DNA from: Paracoccaceae bacterium
GTDB taxonomy: Bacteria; Pseudomonadota; Alphaproteobacteria; Rhodobacterales; Rhodobacteraceae
NCBI GenBank assembly: GCA_019454225.1
Contig: CP075370.1
Location: 3,714,001 to 3,778,000, forward strand
Direction: 5' to 3'
Length of the DNA: 64,000 bases
Position numbers and translations under genes: made by a program. The notes beneath the pieces are model-generated. The model ran no database searches, was not told the DNA's origin, and worked only from the letters and a program-made list of their open reading frames with translations. Shown here piece by piece: positions 42,940-51,295 of this stretch; positions within the stretch are counted from its first letter, which is position 1; every line of letters begins with the position of its first letter.

Positions 42940-44937
42940 ATGAAGGACCTGTCGCGCCTGCTGCGGCCACGCTCGGTGGCCGTGCTCGGATCGGGCTGGG
43001 CCGCGAACGTGGTCGAGCAATGCCGCAAGATGGAGTTCGGCGGGACGGTCTGGCCGGTGCACCCGTCGCGCGACACGATCGCGGGCGTTCCCGCGTTCCG
43101 CAGCCTGGCGGACCTGCCGGCGGCACCGGATGCGACCTTCGTCGGGGTGAATCGCCACGCCACGGTGGGGGTGGTCGCCGAACTGGCCGCGATGGGCGCG
43201 GGCGGCGCGATCTGCTTTGCCAGCGGCTGGACCGAGGCGGGCGAGGCCGGCCTGCAGGCCGATCTTGTGGCGGCGGCGGGCGACATGCCGATTCTCGGGC
43301 CGAACTGCTATGGGGTGATCAACTACCTTGACGGCGCGCTGCTGTGGCCGGACCAGCACGGGGGCAGGCGGGTGGCGCGCGGGGTCGCCCTGGTCAGCCA
43401 GTCGTCGAACATCGTGATCAACCTGACAATGCAGGCGCGCGCGCTGCCGGTGGCCTATGTCGCCTGCCTGGGCAATGCCGCGCAGGTGGGGCTGGCGGAA
43501 CTCTGCGGGGCGCTGCTGGCCGACGACCGGGTCACGGCGCTTGGCCTTTATGTCGAGGGGATCGACGATGCCCCGGCCTTTGCCGAGCTCGCGCTGTCGG
43601 CGCGGGCGGCGGGCAAGGGGATCGTCGCCGTCAAGTCGGGCAAGACCGAGGCGAGCCGTTCGGCGGCCGCGTCGCATACGGCGTCGCTGGCGGGCGGCGG
43701 CGCGGCCTCGGCCGCCTTCCTGGCGCAATGCGGCGTCGCCGAGGTGGCCACCCTGCCCGAACTGCTCGAAACACTGAAGATCGTCCATGTCCACGGCCCC
43801 CGGCTGGGGCCGCGCCTGTGTTCGCTGTCCTGCTCGGGCGGCGAGGCCGGGCTGGTGGCCGATCTGGCGACGCCGCGCGGTATCGTGTTCGATCCGCCCA
43901 GCCCCGACCAGGCCGCGCGGCTGTCTGCCACCCTGGGGCCGATCGTCGCGATTGCAAACCCGCTGGACTACCACACCTTCATCTGGGGCGACGGCCCCAG
44001 GACGACCGAGGTCTTCACCGCGATGCTGGCGGGCTATGACGCGGGCATCTTCATCATCGACCCGCCGCGCCCCGACCGCTGCGACCCCGCGTCGTTCCAG
44101 CCCGCGCTCGATGCGATCGAGGCGGCGCAGGCGGCGACCGGAAGACCCGCCTTCGCCGTCGCCTCGCTGCCCGAGAACTTTGACGAAGCGCGCGCCGAGG
44201 CGATGCTGGCGCGCGGTTGCGTGCCGCTGATGGGGCTGGAAACCGCGCTAGGGGCGCTGCGCGCCGCGCAGGCCGCACCGGGGCGGGCAGGCTGGCGCCC
44301 CTGGCCGGTGCGGCCGCCAAGGGGCCGCCGGATGCTGGACGAGGTGTCGGCCAAGACGCGGCTGGCGGCGGCCGGCGTTGCCGTGCCGCGCGGCGCCGCC
44401 GCGCCCACGCTTGCGGCGCTGGACCCGACGGGGCTGACGGCGCCGCTGGCGCTGAAGGGGCTGGGCTTTGCCCACAAGACCGAGGCGGGGGCGGTGCGGC
44501 TGAACCTCGCCACGCTGGCCGGGCAGGCGCCGATGCCGGGCGCCACCGGCTATCTGGCCGAGGAAATGGCGCTGGGGGGCGTGGCCGAGATGCTGGTCGG
44601 CGCCCGGCGCGACCCGGTCTATGGCGCGACGCTCACGCTGGGCATGGGCGGTGTCGCGGCCGAGGTTCTGGCCGATACCGTCACGCTGGTCTGCCCCGCC
44701 ACGACGGAAGAGATCGCTGCGGCGCTGCGGCGGCTGCGGCTGTGGCCCCTGCTGGACGGATACCGGGGGCGGCCGCTGGCCGATGTGGCGGCGGCGGTCG
44801 CGGCGGCGGCGGCCATGCAGGACATGCTGGCCACCGACCCGCACCTGCAGGAGATCGAGGTGAACCCGCTGATCCTGCGCGCCGCTGGCGCCGGGGCGGT
44901 GGCCGTGGACGCAGTGATCTGGGAGGATGAGCCATGA
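42940..44937 (+). CDS. Acetate--CoA ligase (ADP-forming) family protein
   Basis: The 665-residue acyl-CoA synthetase is of the NDP-forming superfamily. A CoA-binding domain (RLLRPRSVAVLGSGWAANVVEQCRK) comes first, then succinyl-CoA-ligase-like flavodoxin domains with the phospho-histidine at about residue 246 in SAAASHTASLAGGG. An ATP-grasp domain follows from about residue 465 (KTRLAAAGVAVPRG; LALKGLGFAHKTEAGAVRLNL). It would activate a carboxylic acid with ATP and CoA. Between an acyl-CoA dehydrogenase and CaiD, gamma-butyrobetaine or carnitine is the likely substrate. I chose the ATG at 42940, 7 nt after GGGG; an ATG two codons earlier is the alternative. Confidence 0.88.
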   Translation: MKDLSRLLRPRSVAVLGSGWAANVVEQCRKMEFGGTVWPVHPSRDTIAGVPAFRSLADLPAAPDATFVGVNRHATVGVVAELAAMGAGGAICFASGWTEAGEAGLQADLVAAAGDMPILGPNCYGVINYLDGALLWPDQHGGRRVARGVALVSQSSNIVINLTMQARALPVAYVACLGNAAQVGLAELCGALLADDRVTALGLYVEGIDDAPAFAELALSARAAGKGIVAVKSGKTEASRSAAASHTASLAGGGAASAAFLAQCGVAEVATLPELLETLKIVHVHGPRLGPRLCSLSCSGGEAGLVADLATPRGIVFDPPSPDQAARLSATLGPIVAIANPLDYHTFIWGDGPRTTEVFTAMLAGYDAGIFIIDPPRPDRCDPASFQPALDAIEAAQAATGRPAFAVASLPENFDEARAEAMLARGCVPLMGLETALGALRAAQAAPGRAGWRPWPVRPPRGRRMLDEVSAKTRLAAAGVAVPRGAAAPTLAALDPTGLTAPLALKGLGFAHKTEAGAVRLNLATLAGQAPMPGATGYLAEEMALGGVAEMLVGARRDPVYGATLTLGMGGVAAEVLADTVTLVCPATTEEIAAALRRLRLWPLLDGYRGRPLADVAAAVAAAAAMQDMLATDPHLQEIEVNPLILRAAGAGAVAVDAVIWEDEP

Positions 44938-45731
44938 TGGAAATGCGCGAGACAGGGCCGATCCGCACGCGGCGCGACGGCGCGGTGCTTGAGGTGACGC
45001 TCGATCGGCCCAAGGCCAATGCGATCGACCTTGCCACCAGCCGGATCATGGGCCTGACCTTCCGCGACTTCCGCGACGACGACAGCCTGCGGGTGGCGAT
45101 CCTGCGGGCCGGGGGTGACAGGTTCTTCTGCCCCGGATGGGATCTGAAGGCGGCAGCGGCGGGCGATGCCGTCGATGGCGACTATGGGGTCGGCGGGTTC
45201 GGCGGCCTTCAGGAACTGCCGAACCTGAACAAGCCGGTAATCGCCGCCGTCAACGGCATCTGCTGCGGCGGCGGGCTGGAACTGGCATTGTCCTGCGACC
45301 TGATCCTGGCATCCCGCAACGCAACCTTTGCGCTGCCGGAAATCCGGTCCGGCACGGTGGCCGACGCCGCCTCGATCAAGCTGCCAAAGCGCATCCCCTA
45401 TCACGTGGCGATGGACCTGCTGATGACCGGCCGCTGGTTCGATGCTGAAGAGGCATTGCGCTGGGGATTGCTGCGCGAGATCACCGAACCCGGCGACCTG
45501 CTGGACAAGGCCTGGGATCTGGCCCGCCTGCTGGCCTCGGGCCCGCCGCTGGTCTATGCGGCGATCAAGGAAGTCGTTCGCGAGGCCGAGGATCTGCGGT
45601 TCCAGGATGCCCTGAACCGCATCACCAAGCGGCAGTTCGCCACCGTCGACCGGCTCTATTCCAGCGAGGACCAGATCGAAGGCGCCCGCGCCTTCGCCGA
45701 AAAGCGCGATCCGGTCTGGAAGGGTCGATGA
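44934..45731 (+). CDS. caiD: Crotonobetainyl-CoA hydratase
   Basis: The 265-residue crotonase-family protein closely resembles E. coli CaiD along its length: EVTLDRPKANAID, FFCPGWDLKAAA, GGGLELALSCDL, and the identical C-terminus FAEKRDPVWKGR. The predicted catalytic glutamates are Glu116 and Glu136. It hydrates crotonobetainyl-CoA to L-carnitinyl-CoA. The ATG overlaps the ligase stop and its own stop overlaps the next ATG. This is the strongest single sequence link between the block and carnitine chemistry. Confidence 0.9.
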   Translation: MMEMRETGPIRTRRDGAVLEVTLDRPKANAIDLATSRIMGLTFRDFRDDDSLRVAILRAGGDRFFCPGWDLKAAAAGDAVDGDYGVGGFGGLQELPNLNKPVIAAVNGICCGGGLELALSCDLILASRNATFALPEIRSGTVADAASIKLPKRIPYHVAMDLLMTGRWFDAEEALRWGLLREITEPGDLLDKAWDLARLLASGPPLVYAAIKEVVREAEDLRFQDALNRITKRQFATVDRLYSSEDQIEGARAFAEKRDPVWKGR

Positions 45732-46153
45732 CCGCCGCGCCGGGGCTTGACCGCTTTGTCGCGGCGCAGGCCCGGGTCTGGCCCGCGCCGCTGGACGAGT
45801 TGCGGCGCGGCCGCAAGACGACGCACTGGATGTGGTTCGTGTTCCCGCAGTTGCGCGGGCTGGGCCGTTCGGACCTTGCGATCCGCTACGGCATCGCGGA
45901 TGCGGCAGAGGCGGCGCGGTATCTGGCGCATCCGTCGCTGGGGCAGCGCCTGGCGGAATGCGCCGGGGCGCTGCTGCCGCATGGCGACAGGCCGCCCGAA
46001 GCCATCCTCGGGGATGTCGACGCGCTGAAGCTGCGGTCCTCGATGACCCTGTTCGCGCCCCTGCCGGGGGCCGATCCGGCGTTCGCCGCGGTCCTTGCGC
46101 GGTTCTACGGTGGGGCGCGCTGCCGGCACACCGCCGGACTGCTGGGCGGCTGA
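45728..46153 (+). CDS. DUF1810 domain protein
   Basis: The 141-residue protein matches the DUF1810 family: LDRFVAAQARVW, the highly conserved KTTHWMWFVFPQLRGLGRSDLAIRYGI, and a C-terminal KLRSSMTLFAPLPG with FYGGARCRHT. The function is not established. It overlaps caiD by ATGA, so it is translated from the same message, although nothing ties it chemically to carnitine use. It could simply be a passenger gene. Confidence 0.88.
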   Translation: MTAAPGLDRFVAAQARVWPAPLDELRRGRKTTHWMWFVFPQLRGLGRSDLAIRYGIADAAEAARYLAHPSLGQRLAECAGALLPHGDRPPEAILGDVDALKLRSSMTLFAPLPGADPAFAAVLARFYGGARCRHTAGLLGG

Positions 46154-46242
46154 CACCGCCGCGCCTTCCCGCGACACCGGATGTCGCATTCCGCCGCGCC
46201 GCCGCCATGCCCGGCTCTAGGGTGCCGCGCGTGGGGGGTGCG

Positions 46243-47853
46243 ATGGACGACAGCGACTACATCATCATCGGGGCGGGAAGCGCGGGCTGCGTGCTGGCCG
46301 ACCGGCTGACGGCGGACGGCCGGCACCGCGTGACCGTGGTCGAGGCCGGGGGCAGCGACCGGCGGCTGTTCGTGCAGATGCCGCTGGGCTACGGCAAGCT
46401 GTTCTTCGACCCGGCGGTGAACTGGATGTTCCGGGCCGAGCCCGATCCGGGCCTTGCCGGTCAGGCCGACCACTGGCCGCGCGGCAAGATCCTGGGCGGG
46501 TCGTCATCGATCAACGCGATGGTCTGGTGCCGCGGCTTTCCGGCGGACTACGACGACTGGGCGGCGGCGGGGGCGGCCGGATGGGGCTGGGCCGATGTCC
46601 TGCCCGCCTACCGGGCGATCGAGGACTGGGCGGGGGGCGCGGACGCGTTCCGCGGCGCGGACGGGCCGCTGCACGTGTCGGCCAACACGCATGCGCTGCA
46701 TCCGCTGGTGGCCGAATACCGTGCGGCCTGCGGCGAGGTGGGGCTGCCCTGGACGCCCGACATGAACGGCGCCACGCAGGAGGGTGCGGGCATCTACCAG
46801 CTGACGGTGAAGGGCGGGCGGCGCAACTCGGCGGCGCGGGCCTTCCTGCGGCCCGCGATGCGCAGGTCCAACCTGCGGGTGCTGACCCGCTGCCACGCGA
46901 CCCGCGTGGTGATCGAGGATGGCCGGGCCACCGGGGTCGAGATCCGGGGGCCGGGCGGCACGCGGACGCTGCGCGCGCGGGCCGAGGTGATCCTTGCGGC
47001 GGGCGCCGTGGGATCGCCGCATCTGCTGATGCTGTCGGGTGTCGGGCCGGGGGCGCATCTGGCGGCGGCGGGGGTTCCGGTGCGGCTGGACGCGCCCGGG
47101 GTGGGCGAGAACCTGATGGACCACCAGGGCCTGAACTATACCTGGCGCATGAAGGTTCCGACGCTTAACCAGGTGCTGCGGCCCTGGTGGGGCAAGCTGC
47201 GCGCCGGGATGGAATGGATGTTCCTGGGGCGCGGGCCGCTGTCATCCTCGATCAACCAAGGGGGCGGGTTCTTTCGCAGCGCGCCGGGGCGCGAGCGGCC
47301 CAACATGCAGCTTTACATGCAGGCGTTCTCGACCCTGATCCCGCGCGAGGGCGAGCGGCCGATCCTGTCGCCCGACCCGTTCCCCGGGATGTCGCTGGGC
47401 CTGTCGAACTGCCGGCCCACGTCGCGCGGGCATGTCCGGCTGCGCGGGCCCGACCCGATGGCCGCGCCCGCGATCACGGTCAACGCCCTGTCGACCGACG
47501 CGGACGTGCAGGAGATGCTGGAGGCGGTGAAGTTCCTGCGGCGGCTGGCGGCGGCGCCGTCGCTGGCGGCGGTGATCGAGGCAGAGCTTCGGCCGGGGCC
47601 GGACTGCGTGTCCGACGCGGATCTGGTGGCCGATTTCCGGGCGCGGTCGGCCACCGTCTATCATGCCAGCGGGACCGTCGGGATGGGGGCGGCGGGGCCG
47701 CTGGACCACAGGCTGCGGCTGCGGGGGGTGGCGGGACTGCGGGTGATCGACGCATCGGCCTTTCCCAACCTGATCGCGGGGAACACGAACGCGCCCGCGA
47801 TCATGGTGGGATGGCGGGGGGCACAGATGATCCTGGAGGACGCGCGGCGATAG
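46243..47853 (+). CDS. GMC-family FAD-dependent oxidoreductase (choline dehydrogenase-like)
   Basis: The 536-residue flavoprotein starts with the FAD-binding Rossmann motif YIIIGAGSAGCVLADRL. It has the GMC signature GKILGGSSSINAMVWCRG and second signature GAVGSPHLLMLSGVG, and ends with SAFPNLIAGNTNAPAIMVGWRGAQMI, containing the catalytic His/Asn region (YHASGTVGMG; GNTNAP). It oxidises a primary or secondary alcohol. BetA-like choline oxidation would fit the nearby glycine-betaine theme, but sequence alone cannot separate BetA from alkanol or polyol dehydrogenases. A GGGGGTG stretch precedes the ATG at 46243. Confidence 0.9.
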   Translation: MDDSDYIIIGAGSAGCVLADRLTADGRHRVTVVEAGGSDRRLFVQMPLGYGKLFFDPAVNWMFRAEPDPGLAGQADHWPRGKILGGSSSINAMVWCRGFPADYDDWAAAGAAGWGWADVLPAYRAIEDWAGGADAFRGADGPLHVSANTHALHPLVAEYRAACGEVGLPWTPDMNGATQEGAGIYQLTVKGGRRNSAARAFLRPAMRRSNLRVLTRCHATRVVIEDGRATGVEIRGPGGTRTLRARAEVILAAGAVGSPHLLMLSGVGPGAHLAAAGVPVRLDAPGVGENLMDHQGLNYTWRMKVPTLNQVLRPWWGKLRAGMEWMFLGRGPLSSSINQGGGFFRSAPGRERPNMQLYMQAFSTLIPREGERPILSPDPFPGMSLGLSNCRPTSRGHVRLRGPDPMAAPAITVNALSTDADVQEMLEAVKFLRRLAAAPSLAAVIEAELRPGPDCVSDADLVADFRARSATVYHASGTVGMGAAGPLDHRLRLRGVAGLRVIDASAFPNLIAGNTNAPAIMVGWRGAQMILEDARR

Positions 47854-47867
47854 GGCGGCGCGGCAGC

Positions 47868-47940
47868 GTCCCACGGTGGGACATTTTCTGCATCCAATGA
47901 AATCAATGCATTGACCTGCGCATGTTCACGAATCGTTAAC
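47868..47940 (+). repeat. Composite intergenic element, copy 3
   Basis: The palindrome here is GTCCCACGGTGGGAC (47868-47882), one base different in the centre from copies 1 and 2. It is followed by ATTTTC, the inner inverted repeat CAATG/CATTG, and TTCA-CGAATCG-TTAA (47925-47939). The spacing from palindrome to TTAA is identical to copy 1. It begins 14 nt after the GMC oxidoreductase stop and faces the 3-prime end of the FtsX-like gene. Confidence 0.8.
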
Positions 47941-47947
47941 CCCTGAA

Positions 47948-47967
47948 CCGCCCGGGGCGCCGGGCGG
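47948..47967. terminator. Perfect 8-bp GC stem-loop
   Basis: CCGCCCGG (47948-47955) and CCGGGCGG (47960-47967) form a perfect stem with a 4-nt loop. It follows the third composite element in the same convergent gap, much as the 18402-18423 hairpin follows copy 1. No T-tract is adjacent. Confidence 0.45.
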
Positions 47968-47989
47968 AGCGGGCCCGCAGCGACCGGCA

Positions 47990-48010
47990 GGCCGGCCTTT
48001 TTCGCCGGCC
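47990..48010 (-). terminator. Hairpin at the 3-prime end of the FtsX-like gene
   Basis: GGCCGGC (47990-47996) pairs with GCCGGCC (48004-48010) around a CTTTTTC loop. It directly abuts the stop codon of the minus-strand permease gene, so it could end or protect that transcript. There is no T-tail. Confidence 0.45.
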
Positions 48011-50542
48011 CTATTCCACGGCGCGCAGCACCTGCGCGGGGCGGGCGGCAAGCGGGCGCAGCGCAAAGGCAAGCCCGGCGGCGAGCGTGGCGATCACGCC
48101 ACCCGCCACGATGGCGACGGCCGAGACGGGTTCGAAGGCATAGCGCGCCTCCATCACGAAGGTCATGACGGCCCAGCCCGCGAGCGCGCCCGCGCCGATC
48201 GCCACGATACCTGCCGCCGCGCCGGTCAGCGCCGCCCGCATCGCGAAACTGCCAAGGATGCGTGCCCGCGTCGCGCCCAGCGTCTTGAGCACGGCGGATT
48301 CGAACACCCGGCCCCGTTCGCCCGCCGCCGCCGCGCCGATCAGCACCACGAAGCCCGTCACCAGCGTCGCGGCGGCGGCCCAGGCGGTGGCGTTGGCCAG
48401 CGTGGTCAGGGCATCGGTGACCTGGTCGATGGCATCGCGGACCCGGACGGCGGTGATGTTGGGATAGGCGCGCGCAAGATCGCGCAGGATCGCCGCCTCG
48501 GCCTGTTCCTCGGCATAGACGGTGGCGATGTGGGTATGCGGCGCCCCCGCCAGCGCGTTCGGGTTCATCGCCATGACGAAGCCGATCCCGGCGGTCGAGA
48601 AATCGACGACGCGGAAGGACGTGACCTGGGCCTCGATGTCGCGTCCGAGGATGTTGACGGTGATCCGGTCGCCCAGCCTGAGCCCGATCTCGGCCGCTTC
48701 CTCGGCGGCAAAGCTGACCTGCGGCGGGCCGTCATGGCCTTCGGGCCACCAGGCCCCGGCGGTGACCGTGGTGTTGGGCGGCGGCCGGTCGGCATAGGTC
48801 ACGCCCCGGTCGCCGCGCAGCACCCAGTGGTCGCCGGCCACGCTGCGCGCATCCTGCCCGTTGATCCGGGTGATGATGCCGCGCAGCATCGGCGCGCTTT
48901 CGACGTTCGACACGGCGGGATCGCGCGCCAGCCGGTCACGGAAGCCGTCGATCTGGTCGGGCTGGATGTCGACGAAGAAATACGAGGGGGCGCGTTCCGG
49001 CAGGTCGCGGTCGATGGCGGCGCGCAGGTTCGCGTCGATCTGGCCGACGGCCGCCAGCACCGACAGGCCGAGACCGAGCGACAGGATGACCGAGGCCGCC
49101 TCGTCCCGCGGGCCGCCGATCGCCGACAGCGCAAGCCGCAGGCCGGTGCGCCCGCGCACCGCACGGGACCGCGCGGCGCGGCGCGCGAGGCGGCGCAGCA
49201 GAAGCGCGGCCAGCATCAGGATGCCCAGGGCGCCCATGATGCCCGCCGCCGACCAGAGCGCCAGGTCGGGCACGCCGGACAGGATGGCGGCGCCGCCGAC
49301 CAGGACCGCGACCAGACCGGCCAGCACCGCCAGATGCACCGCACGGGGCCGCCCCTGCCCGCTGTCGCCGCCCCGGTACAGGGCCGCGGCGCGCACCTTC
49401 TCGCTGCGGGCAAGCGGCCAGAGGGTGAAGATGAGGGCGGTCAGCACGCCGTAGAACGCCGCCTCGGCCAGCGGTGCGGGGTAGACGGCAAAGACGACGG
49501 GCAGCGGCAGCACGGCGGTGAGCACCGGCGCCAGCAGCATCGGCACGCCCGCCCCCAGCACCAGCCCGGCGGCCACGCCGAGACAGGTCAGCACGCCCAC
49601 CTGCATCAGGTAGACGGCAAAGATCGTGCGGCCCTCGGCGCCCAGTGTCTTGAGCGTGGCGATGGTGGCGATCTTGCCTTCGAGATAGGCGCGCACGGCG
49701 GCAGAGACGCCCACCCCGCCCACGGCAAGACCGGCAAGGCCCACGAGAACCAGGAAGGCGCCCATCCGGTCGACGAAGCGTTCGACGCCGGGGGCGGCGC
49801 GGCGGCTGTCGGACCAGCGCATCCCCTTGCCGTCGAAGGCTGCGCGGGCCTGTTCGCGCAGGCGGTCAAGATCGTCGCCGGGACGCAGCAGCAGGCGATA
49901 CTTCGTTTCATAGAGCGAACCGGGGCCGATCAGGCCCGAACCTTCCAGATCGGCGGCGCGCACCAGCGTGCGGGGGCCAAGGCCGAAGCCGCCCGCGGCG
50001 CTGTCGGGTTCGCCGACGAGGATCGCGGACAGGCGGAAGGTGCCGAGGCCGAGGCGGAAGCGGTCGCCCGGGGCGAGGCCCATGCGGTCGGCCAGCACGC
50101 GGTCCATTGCGGCGCCGGGCAGGCCATCCTGCGGGGCGAGGGCCTGTGCCACGGTCATCGGCGGGTCCATCCTGGCCTCGCCCAGCAGGGGCCAGCCGTC
50201 ATCGACCGCCTTGACCTGCGTCAGGCCCCGCTCTTCGGCGCCGTCGGGGCCCGAGACGGCCATCGAGCGGAAATCGACGATCTCGGAGACCGCGGCGAAG
50301 TTCGCGTCCATCCAGGCACGTTCGTCGGCGTCGGCATAGCGGTAGGTGAATTCCATCTGCGCATCGCCGCCGAGGATCACCGCGCCCTGGTCGCGCAGGC
50401 CGGCCTCGATGGCGGCGCGGACCATGCCCACGGCGGCAATGGCGGCCACACCAAGCGCGAGGCAGGCCAGGAACACGCGGAACCCCCGCAGGCCGCCGCG
50501 CAGTTCGCGGCGGGCGATGCGCCAGGCGACCGCGACGGTCAT
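48011..50542 (-). CDS. FtsX-family ABC transporter permease (YbbP-like)
   Basis: The 843-residue protein has two copies of the FtsX domain, as in YbbP. An N-terminal helix (AWRIARRELRGGLRGFRVFLACL) leads to a large periplasmic domain. Then come helices with IATIATLKTLGAEGRTIFAVYL, a middle region with further helices, a second periplasmic domain, and a C-terminal set with VFESAVLKTLGATRARILGSFAMRAALTG. Such MacB/LolE-like systems move lipophilic molecules or transmit force rather than import solutes. It overlaps the ATPase gene by ATGA, and the neighbouring tesA-type gene is divergent, exactly the ybbAP-tesA arrangement. Confidence 0.9.
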   Translation of the reverse strand: MTVAVAWRIARRELRGGLRGFRVFLACLALGVAAIAAVGMVRAAIEAGLRDQGAVILGGDAQMEFTYRYADADERAWMDANFAAVSEIVDFRSMAVSGPDGAEERGLTQVKAVDDGWPLLGEARMDPPMTVAQALAPQDGLPGAAMDRVLADRMGLAPGDRFRLGLGTFRLSAILVGEPDSAAGGFGLGPRTLVRAADLEGSGLIGPGSLYETKYRLLLRPGDDLDRLREQARAAFDGKGMRWSDSRRAAPGVERFVDRMGAFLVLVGLAGLAVGGVGVSAAVRAYLEGKIATIATLKTLGAEGRTIFAVYLMQVGVLTCLGVAAGLVLGAGVPMLLAPVLTAVLPLPVVFAVYPAPLAEAAFYGVLTALIFTLWPLARSEKVRAAALYRGGDSGQGRPRAVHLAVLAGLVAVLVGGAAILSGVPDLALWSAAGIMGALGILMLAALLLRRLARRAARSRAVRGRTGLRLALSAIGGPRDEAASVILSLGLGLSVLAAVGQIDANLRAAIDRDLPERAPSYFFVDIQPDQIDGFRDRLARDPAVSNVESAPMLRGIITRINGQDARSVAGDHWVLRGDRGVTYADRPPPNTTVTAGAWWPEGHDGPPQVSFAAEEAAEIGLRLGDRITVNILGRDIEAQVTSFRVVDFSTAGIGFVMAMNPNALAGAPHTHIATVYAEEQAEAAILRDLARAYPNITAVRVRDAIDQVTDALTTLANATAWAAAATLVTGFVVLIGAAAAGERGRVFESAVLKTLGATRARILGSFAMRAALTGAAAGIVAIGAGALAGWAVMTFVMEARYAFEPVSAVAIVAGGVIATLAAGLAFALRPLAARPAQVLRAVE

Positions 50543-51249
50543 TCCGCCGCCTCGGTCGCGCGCGCCTTGCGATCCTGTCCCACGATGCGGCCATCGGCCA
50601 GCCGCACGACGCGGTCGCAGCGCGCGGCAAGCTCGGGGGCATGGGTCACCAGGACCAGCGTGGCGCCGTGCCGGTCGCGCAGGCCGAAGAGCAGGTCCAT
50701 GATCGCCTGTCCGTTCGCGCCGTCGAGATTGCCCGTGGGTTCGTCGGCCAGCAGGATGGCGGGCCGGGGGGCCGCGGCGCGGGCCAGGGCCACGCGCTGC
50801 TGTTCGCCGCCCGACATCTGCCCGGGATAGTGATCGAGCCGGGCGCCGAGGCCCACCGCGCGCAGTTCCGCCTCGGCCCGGTCGAAGGCGTCGCGGGCGC
50901 CCGCCAGTTCCAGCGGCACCGCGACGTTTTCCAGTGCCGTCATCGTCGGGATCAGGTGGAAAGACTGGAACACCACCCCCATATTCGCCCGGCGGAACCG
51001 TGCCAGCCCGTCCTCGTCCAAAGCGGTCAGGTCGTGGCCCAGCGCGGTGACCGCCCCACCCGTGGCGCGTTCCAGACCGCCCATCAGCATCAGGAGCGAG
51101 GATTTGCCCGAACCCGAAGGCCCCACCAGCCCCAGCGTTTCGCCGCGCGCCACATCCAGCGTGATGCCGCGCAGGATGTCCACCGGCCCGGCATTGCCCA
51201 TCAGCGTCAGGCGCGCGTCGTTCAGGGAAAGGATCGGGTCCGCCATCAT
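50539..51249 (-). CDS. ABC transporter ATP-binding protein (YbbA/LolD type)
   Basis: The 236-residue ATPase has Walker A GPSGSGKSSLL near residue 44, the Q-loop VFQSFHLIPTMTALENV typical of LolD/MacB ATPases, signature MSGGEQQRVALARA, and Walker B ILLADEPTGNLD. It energises the FtsX-like permease. I chose the ATG at 51249 after an AGGCGG site. A start at 51309 would overlap the divergent esterase promoter and gene. Confidence 0.93.
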   Translation of the reverse strand: MMADPILSLNDARLTLMGNAGPVDILRGITLDVARGETLGLVGPSGSGKSSLLMLMGGLERATGGAVTALGHDLTALDEDGLARFRRANMGVVFQSFHLIPTMTALENVAVPLELAGARDAFDRAEAELRAVGLGARLDHYPGQMSGGEQQRVALARAAAPRPAILLADEPTGNLDGANGQAIMDLLFGLRDRHGATLVLVTHAPELAARCDRVVRLADGRIVGQDRKARATEAAE

Positions 51250-51295
51250 GTCCGCCTGTCGCTGGGGTTTTCCCGGATATGGGGCATTGCGCGGG

